This document shows, piece after piece, positions 13,760 to 22,712 of a stretch of 64,000 nucleotides of DNA (its first letter is position 1; each line of letters opens with the position of its first letter). The notes beneath the pieces are model-generated. The model made no database searches. It was given only the letters and a program-made list of their open reading frames with translations, and had not been told where the DNA came from. The DNA lies in assembly GCF_963678635.1 (NCBI RefSeq), contig NC_087066.1:10630723-10694722 (forward strand). Direction: 5' to 3'. The translations under genes were made by a program, and so were the position numbers. This stretch comes from Symsagittifera roscoffensis (taxonomy: Eukaryota > Xenacoelomorpha > Acoela > Convolutidae).

Positions 13760-15868
13760 ATGTACTAAAATTGGTTATAGGTTGCCAGTGTCGTGTTCTT
13801 TAAAAAAATAATTTAAAATTAATTCTATCGTGAAATCATCCCTCCAATTAGACAAAAAAAGTTTCCTGTTCAGTTTTTACAATTTGCAGTTATTCTATTC
13901 AGCTCTACAACTTTAGTCAGTCTATAAATTTCAGCACTTTGCTCATCACTATTTTTCAACAAAACTTCATCTAGTTCTGGTTAAAAATACACTTTAGAAA
14001 TTCAGCACTTTTCTTATCACTAATTTTCAAAAAAAACTCATCTAGATCTGCTTAAAATAACGCTCTTTAAAAATTTCAGTTAGTCTCAACTTTAGCTAAA
14101 TTCCACATCAAAATATTTCTTCTTGAAATTACACTAAAAATGGCCCAATTCAACCTGAAGAGTTTCCTGCAATAAACGTCTGGGTTATTCAACACAATAA
14201 TACAATCACCACAGCAACCTAGCTGTCAAGATGGGGCTCAAATTCATTCAGCTGTCAGCTTGCTTCTAGCTGGGCTAACGGACCCAAAAGAATTGATTGA
14301 GGGCCAGGATTACAGCCGGTTGATTGTCGACGAAATCGAGGATGAAATTATGGCGGAAGCAAATCACGGAGAGGCAACAACGCCCGAGAACTAGATGGAG
14401 GTGGTTGAAAGTTGCTCTACAGAGCAACAAGAGACGTTGTTGGAGGGAATGACTGAAGCGATGAAGAAGGAGTCTCGGCTGTATGCCCAGGAAGTGGACA
14501 TCCACCGGGAACTTGCGGTCACGGAGTCTTCAGCGGTATATATATTCTTTTCAGTTGACTCTGATACCTCCTTTTTTGTCAATCAACCTTTGTTTGGTTT
14601 TAGTTTACAAAGATGCAGCAAGGACTAGAGAGCTCTGTTGGAATGGGTTCGGAGGAAGAGGAGGAAAAGAAGAAGCAACCTGAGCTTGTTCCGTCAATTG
14701 TGAACGATTTAAAAGGCCTCAATGTGAAACAATTACTCGGCCGTCTTTATTCTACAAAGTAAAAGGGGCGAGTAACGGGATTAAGCAATGCATTCTTGAA
14801 GAAATGTTTATGTGTTCAACACGCTATCGGGTTATCTTGGACGAAGAGCCGCAAATTTTGATGAAAAACAATTACGTACGCCAGAACACGAAGTAGTCAA
14901 CTGATATGCCTCTATCTATTGGTTGAAAAGTTTACTCTTCGCAAAAAAAATTAGATACTGGCTTCAAGCCCTCAGAGATACTCAACAAGCTGTCAGTCAT
15001 CAAAGCAGTTTGAGAAACCAACCAGAGTTGTGGGCAGACGATGGATGCCACTTTGGTCGATAGCAGCAGTGACGAGGAGAGCAGCAGCAGCGAAGAAGAC
15101 GAGCAATGAAATCGAAAATATTTATAGAACAACAGCTATACTTAAAACATTTTTATCGTAACATAATTATTCTCTTCAAATTTAAAACATAATTACTAGA
15201 GACCAACTGTATTATATCGTCTAGTGAAACAAAGTTAGGTGAAGTAGCCTTTCTATTCGTTTTTGAAGTTTTACAATGATCCATAAATAAAAAACAAAAT
15301 CCACAAAATGAACTCGTTTGTTTTTTCGAAACAAGAGAGCAAATATTTGTTTTATTTGGCAACGAGTATGTAACGCAGCTTTTTGTAGATTGGGCGAAAC
15401 CACACTTGAATCGGTCTGTTGAAACTCATAAAAACAAAAGATTAGGTTACCCGTGAGAGTCACTAGTTGAAGCTAACAAAAGCCAAGGTTCGCCCAACAC
15501 ACCTATAGGTTGCGTGTTGATACCATCTAAACAATTTTTGGAAACATATCCGAGGGAAAACATCCTAGAAATCTGAATGATAGTTGATGTAAAGAACACA
15601 ATTTGCTGATTTCAAAATTGTCAACCATTGTATACTGTAGAGTTTTTGAAGATCTCACCGTTGCGATCAGTTAATACGACTAAAATGTACTAAAATGTTT
15701 AAAGGTTGTCAGTGCCGTGTTCTTTAAAATAAATAAATTTAAATTAATTCTATCGTGAATTCATCCCTCGAATTGGACAAAAAAATATAATTTTTCCGTT
15801 CAGTTTTTACAATTTGCAGTTATTCTCTTCAGCTCTACAGCTTCAGTCAGTCAATAAACTTCAGCAGC
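13760..15868. repeat. 180-bp direct repeats bracketing a 1.7-kb segment
   Basis: About 13760-13938 and 15685-15868 are diverged direct repeats. They share the order 'atgtactaaaat', 'ccgtgttctttaaa', 'aattaattctatcgtgaa', 'ttcatccct', 'cagtttttacaatttgcag', 'agctctaca' and a 'cagtcagt' end. The left copy is followed by an imperfect tandem of about 70 bp (units starting 'ttcagcacttt' near 13933 and 14002). The repeats enclose the SAP-like relic described next. They could be LTRs of a small non-autonomous element or the product of a local duplication. No primer-binding site or polypurine tract was found. Confidence 0.45.
14240..15109 (+). pseudogene. Decayed ORF with SAP-like segment and acidic Ser tail
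   Basis: Several open pieces in the plus direction look like parts of one protein. About 14240-14535 is acidic/helical and contains one in-frame TAG near 14392. A possible intron with a GTATAT donor near 14536 and a TTTTAG acceptor near 14604 follows. Then comes a piece with an EEEEEKKK run and 'LNVKQLLGRLYSTK', which resembles the LxxL helix of a SAP domain. After a frameshift there is 'GIKQCILEEMF', fitting the second SAP helix. The end (to 15109) is 'SSSDEESSSSEEDEQ', after a further in-frame stop. SAP domains bind DNA. The assignment is weak and rests on pattern only; the ORF is broken. Confidence 0.3.
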
Positions 15869-16139
15869 TTTATTTTCTCTTTATAATAGGGCTTTGTACT
15901 GTCTTAAAATTTTGTGGGATCGTCTTCAAACTCGTAGCCTTGGCATGCCAGAAAACCCTGTTTGTATTGAGCATCGCTAGACAAATCGACTTCCAAAAAA
16001 GCCTTGTAAGGATGTAGGTTGTTAGGTGACGATAATAGTTCCATTCCAACTCACTTCTACATTTTGCCAAATGCTCTCTGCTGGACTATTGAGAAAAAAA
16101 AATGGTCTCTTCCGTTTGAATAGGAGTAGTATGTAGACT

Positions 16140-16430
16140 TTCACCCTCCTGGTTCAAAGGGTATGTCCTCTACCCTGACCATGGACGTGGTGCATATCCT
16201 TAGGTGCCTTGCTAAGTTTGACGCGGATTTCCTCTCGTTACATCTCGGACATATAGCCCATTTCTGCTTGTATACGCGGGGTTGATGGTGTTGTTCATTT
16301 GCTTCTTAATCTGGTACCCGGTTTCCCTTGCAGTTCGTCTTTTGTGGCGTGCCATGTTTCGGGCCTGTAGGGTTCTGTCGCATCGATACTGGACGAGAAG
16401 TAACAAATGCTCCTCAGATGAACCAGAAAT
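16140..16430 (-). pseudogene. Zinc-finger protein relic
   Basis: On the minus strand a frame ending at about 16140 contains 'CPRCNERKSASNLARHLRIC', a clean CxxC..H..C finger. Upstream, in a shifted frame, is 'CDRTLQARNMARHKRR', which looks like a second finger missing one cysteine. The frames do not join, so this is a broken copy. Fingers of this kind are often found in transposon-encoded or taxon-expanded families; the parent gene is not known to me. Confidence 0.35.
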
Positions 16431-16549
16431 TTGCGAAACTTCCGCTTCAAACACATCAAAAAGCGGAAGCGAAGCAATACATGCTTACTCTGCACAAAAA
16501 TGCGAGGAAGAAAGAACTGAAGATTAAGTAGGACAATTACGGTGCCTAT

Positions 16550-17533
16550 CGATTGCAGAAGATAAGTGAACTAATGCAATGAACTATGATGTACGTCACC
16601 TAATAGATTTTCCTAAATGGGAACGATAATACTACAGAGAATTAATTAAACGATCATAGAAAAAGATAGAAAAGGATGAAAACTGATGAAATTCAAGGTT
16701 TTTCTACTCTGAAGGAAATAATGATGAAAAATTTTATTAGGGATTAGGATTCGCTTCTGCGCTCACCTAGGACTCCAAAAAAGGCCTGATGTTTCGATAT
16801 GTAATGTTTGTTAAGTTAAATATAATTTCAGAGGTTAGTGTAATATAGCGATTCTGGCTATAAACGCTTGATCGATAAGTGTTGCTTTTGTAGTCTAGAG
16901 TGATGAAGTATGTTGTTATGGATGTGCGGTCTAGGCTTAAAATCTTCGACTCAGGGATGTGCTTCGTGATGGCTACCCCCTTTCTCTAGAGTCTAAGCTG
17001 ATCGATTAATAAAAGTGAGTATTAATGTTTCAATTACTATATTGAGCTCCTTGATTGTAATGGCTCTCCAATTCTTCTCCTTCTTTCATTCTCCTCATTG
17101 TTTGCATTAAGTAAATATAGATTTAATACTTTATCATTGACGTAACATGGCATTGACATTTTAATCTAAATCGCACCAATTATGGTAATTAATGATTAGC
17201 AGCTAACATAGGTGTGAAGCACTATGTTACACTTACATACTTGTTGATTTTTCCCTGGCGGCTTGTGGAAGAACTTATGATTAGGTAGTTACACCACTAC
17301 TTTTAATTGGACAGGTTTAACAATTGACTGCATTGAAAATTTAACAATTTACTGCATTGAAAATAGCATAAGTTTTTAGAGGTGATAGCACCAGTACAAT
17401 TTAAACTAATTGTTATTTAAATAGATAAACGACATTCGTAACTCATATAGTTGCAGAATTTGGCAAACAAAGTTAAATGGTTTAACGTGGAACTCAAATA
17501 TACGCAAAAGATTGTCACTAAACTTATGATACC
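16550..17533 (-). mobile_element. Probable 3' LTR region of the Env-bearing retroelement
   Basis: Directly downstream of env on the minus strand is a polypurine tract (AAAAAGGGAAAAAA, plus-strand positions 17535-17548) followed at once by TGG, as expected for an LTR starting with TG at 17534. The other LTR copy is not in the window because the 5' end of the element is truncated, so the left limit cannot be set. The region has no ORFs of note. Confidence 0.4.
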
Positions 17534-17638
17534 ATTTTTTCCCTTTTTAGGGAGAAGCAAGGTTAATAACTTATAAAAGCCACTTCGTCAGTCAGAATGA
17601 AAATGATGGTGTATTAAATGAGATACAATTTTAACTGC

Positions 17639-19860
17639 TCAAATTTGGGTTACTCTCTCCTCTCTGTCTTCGTTAACCTCAATAGTGGAGTCCGGTCTTC
17701 TGCCTGATAGTCCCACAGACGAGCAGGTTGAGGTCCTTCGCGAATATGTTTTCGGTACTTGGTGTCCGTTGATTTCGTCTTGAGTTAGCACCATATATTT
17801 CTCTCGGATCTTAGATCCCTGTTCTACAAACTCTTTTCGATTGGCTGCAGATACTGACAGTACGGGCTTCAATTCGATTCTTCCATCGCCTGATTTCATA
17901 AATTTTGGTGTTAATCGTCTAAAGATCGCGAAGCGGTGATATAGATACATTACCAGTGCATGCTGCAGTAAATTTCCGAAGAACACAACTATAGTCAATG
18001 TCAGAGATAGTTTGAGTGGGACATACTGTTCCATCTTGTCCACAAGGCTAGGTTTAAGCAGTCGCATATTGTGTGCAATAGGCTTTGCTATCTCGTTCAG
18101 CTGATCTACTTTGGTGAGGTGTGGACTGTCGATGAGTTGCGCTTTAACTTCTCTGAGTAGTTTCACTCCGGCGTCGGTTTTCGATTCGAAGTATGGGAGG
18201 TCGTCTAAATCTGGTAGTTCTGAGATCAAATGTGCAAATGGGTCCGGTAAAGATACGCTGATCCGTTTTGCAGGGATTTTGTCACAGCTGTCTAAATCAG
18301 GTCTGATTTTTATAGATTTGCTTATTAGCTGTGTCCCACAGTCCAAGGTTATTAAGCAAATATTGCAGCCAGGGTAGTCTTCTCGTTTGGGCGTGTTCAG
18401 TTCATCAAGACTGTACTCCCGTAGAGAGAACGCAGCACTGGCTGAGGTGATTAGCCAAATTCCGTATCCAAGGTTGGTCGCTCTTTCAGGCGTTGGAAGA
18501 AGAAGTTTTTCGGTTTCACACACCGTCAATGCTGTCATTGTGGAGTGGAAGTATAATGTTGCCAGGCATGATGATTGTCCTGAGTGTGTTTCTATGGTTT
18601 GGTGACAGATCCGGTACGCCGAGGTTCCCAAGCAGTTGGCATACTGGTCTTCTGTCAGGACTGTTGTCTCCATGAAGTCCTCCGATATGGCCAGATAGGG
18701 TCCTTCAGTGACCCATTTTATGGCTTCGGTTGGATCCACTTGAGGCATAGGTATCACCTGGGCCCGGTACATATGGAAAGCTGTTTGACTCGATGCGTAC
18801 GGTATTGCTAGGTTGAGCAGAAGTCATTCCTCAATTGTTGTGACATCGCGAAGCAGCTTCGCGTCATAATATGAGTGGATATCGCTTGGCGGTATCGCAA
18901 GGGTCAGTCGGTGGTTTTCTTCCTTTTGGCTTTTGCACACAGCGTCTATAACCGCCAACAGGGATTCTCGCGGAACAAGAGACATCGGTAGTCGTTTGTC
19001 CAGCAGAGTTGGTATAGAGTTTAAAACGTTTGTCTTGAAAGCGTAGAGTGCGGTTTTATAGCTCGTGATATCGGCATAGACCACGTTTAGTAGTGATGCT
19101 GCTGTGTCGAAGTTGAAATTGATCTGTTGGTTTGAGAACAAAGTTTGTGTGCAATCCCGCAAGATGTGGAAATATTTTTGGATTGTTGCAAATTGTTCTT
19201 CGAGTATTTTCCAGTTCCGATTTTGGTTTTCTATGGTGTGTTGTTGAATTGCTCTGATTTCAGACAACTCATTCGAGATCGCAAAGAATTTCTCGTTGCT
19301 TGATATTTCAATTTCTGATACATAATCCGTAAGTGCCATTGAGTATTGCTCCAAGGTCTCGATGTTCTTTGCATTCGCCTTGGCCTGGTCCTGACATGAT
19401 CCAAAAATTCCCATAATACCGCATCCTCCTGAATTGCCCATCATTATACCGGATCCGAATAGACCAATGCCGGCGATGGCCGCTGCTGCAATCAGTGGAG
19501 CTCCTCTGCGAGTACGTGTTGAGTCTAGCGGGTTTTTGTTGAGGAAGCGGGAAGTCTCAATTCTAATGGCCTGAGCTTCTTGTTTTGCCGCTTCGGCCTT
19601 GTCCTCGATCATGTCGATCGGGTCCGTCGTTGAGTTGAAGTTCGTGAAGAAGTCTAGAGGGCACTCGATGAAGGGTGTTCGCCATTTCTCCGATAATTTG
19701 GTGAGGTAATTCCTCACTGCTGTCTTCATTGTGAAATTGTACTCTGGGAAAGGAATAAGGAACTGTACATTTGCAAACTTTTCTGCCAGGAGGATCTTAC
19801 TTTCTTTGTGGAAGATTATCGCAGAGGAAAGAACATCATCGTAAGATGCCGAAGTACGGC
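17639..19860 (-). pseudogene. env: Envelope glycoprotein of the retroelement (class I fusion-like), interrupted by one TGA
   Basis: Two ORFs in the same frame, 19729-18824 and 18772-17639, are separated by a single TGA at 18824-18826. The first has a furin-type RTRR site (nt 19505-19516) followed by a Gly/Ala-rich hydrophobic segment typical of a fusion peptide, then heptad-like helical sequence. The second has Cys-rich ectodomain segments, one membrane span (residues about 253-276 of that ORF) and a cytoplasmic tail of about 100 residues. The frame stays open upstream of the first ATG to about 19868, and those codons look like env coding sequence. The protein therefore probably starts in a spliced leader or upstream exon. 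An 'ATAAATAG' at 19861-19869 may be a TATA box or part of a splice acceptor. No standard signal peptide is seen. The gene is broken in this copy. Confidence 0.7.
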
Positions 19861-20095
19861 CTATTTATATGATGAGGAGTAGTAATAACATTTTCCCCCT
19901 ATGCTCCTGGTTGTTTTGGTATCAATGAAAGAATTGTACGATTTGCACTGGTTTTCGCAAGTCTAGGATCGTCAAATGGCTTTTTACTTTTGGGATGTGA
20001 ATTTGTGAGACCGTTGTGACATTTACTTTGAATCAGGTAAACAGGATATTTACCTTGCAGTCCAAATTGAGTGATCATGGCACTTACTGAGCGAA

Positions 20096-20560
20096 ATGAC
20101 CGAATTTTTCATTTGTTCAACTTTTGTGTATTTGAGGATTTGTTTGTTGACGCTGTATGCCTTCGTTTTGACAATTATATTCAAGTTCATGATGTTGGTA
20201 GCACAGTTATTGGTTAAGATATTAGTGGATATCGCTAGATATATGGACAAAGAGCTCCCTCGGATTGAAGACGATGTCGATATTGAGGTCGCGGGTGTAT
20301 TGGGTGATTCCGAGGCTGAGCTGCATGCTATTGTTCTTTCTCTTGAGGACAATATGGTGGATTATGTGCCGCCTCTTGTGACCGCGGGGCTGTCGGTTGT
20401 GTCGTTTTTTGTAGATTTGAATGCGGCCTTTGTTGATGCCGTTCGACCTGTGACTGCTCCCGAGCTAATGGTGCAGTTGGGTGCTTTTCTTGAACAGCAG
20501 AATGAGGATGCCGGGCTCGTTGCTGAAATTTATGGGGTCCATTCGAGGCGAAATGCATAA
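20096..20560 (+). CDS. Small ORF with hydrophobic N-terminus and acidic middle, antisense to the retroelement
   Basis: The 154-codon frame starts at an ATG. Residues about 5-45 are strongly hydrophobic and could form one long or two short membrane spans. Residues 50-90 are acidic (RIEDDVDIEV), followed by amphipathic helix and a short basic end (HSRRNA). I recognise no family. It lies in the interval between env and the antisense JmjC-like ORF and reads opposite to gag-pol-env. Two hairpins follow its stop codon. Composition is coding-like and less AT-rich than the host intergenic sequence. Confidence 0.45.
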   Translation: MTEFFICSTFVYLRICLLTLYAFVLTIIFKFMMLVAQLLVKILVDIARYMDKELPRIEDDVDIEVAGVLGDSEAELHAIVLSLEDNMVDYVPPLVTAGLSVVSFFVDLNAAFVDAVRPVTAPELMVQLGAFLEQQNEDAGLVAEIYGVHSRRNA

Positions 20561-20582
20561 ATATGTAAATAATAATTAATCG

Positions 20583-20635
20583 TTTTATGAACAATCGTCA
20601 TAAAATGAATAATTCGGTTTATGAATAACCGAATT
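20583..20635. repeat. Two adjacent hairpins after the small antisense ORF
   Basis: TTTATGA/TCATAAA pairs across 20583-20604 with a short loop, and AATTCGGTT at 20611-20619 pairs with AACCGAATT at 20627-20635. They fall between the two plus-strand ORFs of the retroelement cargo and could act in RNA 3'-end formation or separate transcription units. This is structural evidence only. Confidence 0.6.
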
Positions 20636-20848
20636 GTTATGTAATGTAGCCGTGGAGCAATTGTTCGGCAAAAGAACAGTTTTGAAGGCCATAAGCAAGT
20701 GCCAGAAGCAACTCTCGTTTTTTCGAACTGTGATCATTGCTCTCTATATTGGTATGTGCATTTCGAACGGGCTTAAGCTTTTAAGATCAGATAATTTTTT
20801 CGTCGCCTTCTTGGTTGTTCCTGAACTAATAGAATTTTTGATTTTCAG

Positions 20849-21796
20849 TTTTGAAATGGAAAGTACTAGTTCGAGTCTGAGCGTAAGTGGTGCTGTCAAG
20901 CGCAGGTCGAGATCGGACACCATGGCATCTGTATCTTCCAGAACTGACCTACACAGTGTTGCCGAATTCATGAAACATCTTCCGCAGGCCACATCCTTGG
21001 ATGGTTTTGATGGTTTGAACCGCGAGGAGCCTGCCGTGTTGCGGAAGTTTGTTGCTGCGGAGTACAAGGATACTCATCGGAGAGTAAGTGACTGTCTTTA
21101 TTAATGGCTTCGTTGCTCCTGTTCAAGTTTGTGCCGGATTGCTTTTCGGCCTGTTTTATTTATGTTTAATTTTGTCAGCGTTTGTTACGAGAAATTGTCC
21201 AAGCAGGACCGACAGCGCGGTGTTTTGACATAACCGAGATCCGTGCTAGTCAGCCGCAGGCCACGGTCTATATGGGCTTGTTTCCGAAGGGTTCCAATAA
21301 GAAACCGGACTTTTTGAACCCGCTGGAGCCCAGATCTCGAAGTATGACTACGGGTATCTGATCGTCACGGAAGGCGAGTGTTTCACGCGATTCCAGTGAC
21401 CATGAAATTACTGTGGACAGCCTAATCACACTATACGGTAATGGCCGTAAGCTCTGGTTCTTCGTGAGACCGAGCAGTGAAGCCCGGGAGATAGAGGACA
21501 GTGTGATGACTCCTGATTCCTTAATGGGCATCTTACAGAGACTAGGGAGTGCAATCGTGAGCTGTTCCCAAGAGGTTGGCGATACCATTTACCTCCCTAA
21601 TGGTTGGCTAGACTGTGTAGTGACACTGGGCAATGTGGCCGGCTGTTCGTCGTTGCTTTCCATCGGGTTGAAGATTCCCGGGAGAGATTTGATCAAATGT
21701 GGCGACTCGTTAGTGGGCGTCTTCCAGTTGATCAGAGAAGGCAGGAAAAATATATTGATGGACCTCGGCAAGTGGATTTGGAACGGTAGTAAATGA
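20849..21796 (+). pseudogene. JmjC-domain-like ORF with an intron, antisense cargo in the retroelement
   Basis: An exon beginning after an acceptor (ttttgattttcag, ends 20848) holds an ATG at 20856 and a Ser-rich start. It ends at a strong donor (GTAAGT, 21084). A second exon starts at 21179 after 'ttttgtcag', with phase kept. Its sequence follows the order of KDM2/PHF8-type JmjC proteins: 'RCFDITEI', then 'GIWIVTEGECFTRF', then after a one-base frameshift near 21398 'GNGRKLWFFVRPS' and 'EVGDTIYLPNGWLDCVVT'. In active enzymes the first block ends in HxD and the last has a His in 'GW-H-V'. Here the first is not seen and the second is Asp, so iron binding and demethylase activity are unlikely. 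It may be a non-catalytic chromatin reader or simply decayed. The fold assignment comes from motif order alone. Confidence 0.5.
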
Positions 21797-21876
21797 ATTT
21801 CATAAGTTGTTGCTTTAATAATTTATTTCAATTTAATAATTGCGCTCTTTAGTAAACTTCGCAACAGTTGGTTTTG

Positions 21877-22109
21877 TTTTTCGAGATTTTCATGGAGATG
21901 TTGCCTCCTAGTAGACCCACTTCGTACAGGTTCCTCATTTGGGCACTGGCGATGAATGGTTTCAGAATTTTCAAAATCCATTCTCAACTTCGGTGGGGCA
22001 CTAAAAGTTTTTTATTCTTAATGTTAATACGTGGGCAACAGGTGGATTTTTCGAGATCTTCATGAAGATGTTGCCTCCTAGTGGACCCACTTCGTACAGG
22101 TTCCTCATT
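21877..22109. repeat. Pair of 63-bp direct repeats between convergent ORFs
   Basis: 21877-21939 and 22047-22109 match with about three differences and a period of 170 bp. They lie between the 3' ends of the plus-strand JmjC-like ORF and the minus-strand macro-domain ORF. Read on the plus strand both contain the frame MLPPS-PTSYRFLI, so they could be a duplicated piece of coding sequence or a shared 3'-end signal for the convergent genes. Confidence 0.7.
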
Positions 22110-22146
22110 GGTGGTCTAGTGATTGCTGACAGTGCCGTAAATTGGT

Positions 22147-22632
22147 TTAAACATATATGAAGACTTTGATGTCACTTTTTCGGAAGATGTCGTAGATGAT
22201 GTTAAAAACTGAATGTTCTTGTAATTTATCGAGTCCACATCCTATCTTGGGAAGTGCGATTTGTTTGATTCCTTGTTCAATTAGCTGCTTCTTCATGCTG
22301 CGGAGGCTGCGTGTGAGGTCATAGTAAGACGGTTTTTTGAAATATTGCGATTTTGTCACTAAATTGAATATTGATTTGTTTTGAGAGGGAATGTGCATTG
22401 AGACTGAGGCTCCGACTTGTGGTGTTTCGATCGACTTTAACGTGGGCTGTAGAGTTGGGTAGACCTCACGGATCTGCTGTGCTATTCCTGCGCTCATCTG
22501 GAAGTCCCTCGAGACGCAATGAGCTATAGGGCCAGGGAAATGCAACAGATCTCCTGTGCCAAATATGATATTTGGTTCTTGAATTGTATCCATTGAATCT
22601 TTGCTGTTGTTGGCTTCATTGTTGGGCCTCAC
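22147..22632 (-). CDS. Macro domain protein, TARG1/OARD1-like (ADP-ribose-ester hydrolase family), encoded by the retroelement
   Basis: The 161-codon ORF is almost entirely one macro domain. Motifs in order are GDLL (residues 27-30), HCVSRDFQMSAGIA (38-51), LVTKSQYFKKPSY (91-103) and LPKIGCGLD (127-135), with a beta-strand end (DIKVFIYV). These match the order in TARG1/OARD1, whose catalytic Lys and Asp have equivalents here at Lys94 and Asp135. Members of that family remove ADP-ribose from acidic residues and deacylate O-acyl-ADP-ribose. The ORF starts 80 nt after the end of the integrase C-terminal ORF and is on the same strand, so it looks like part of the element's coding set. It has no stop or frameshift while pol and env nearby do. 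The length fits a stand-alone TARG1 (about 150 residues). The role is inferred. Confidence 0.8.
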   Translation of the reverse strand: MRPNNEANNSKDSMDTIQEPNIIFGTGDLLHFPGPIAHCVSRDFQMSAGIAQQIREVYPTLQPTLKSIETPQVGASVSMHIPSQNKSIFNLVTKSQYFKKPSYYDLTRSLRSMKKQLIEQGIKQIALPKIGCGLDKLQEHSVFNIIYDIFRKSDIKVFIYV

Positions 22633-22712
22633 TGCCTGTTTTGCGCATGCAAGGCTGATTTTTATTATGCTCTTCTTTTATTCTCTTGGAGGGAATGATT
22701 CATTTAACTCAG

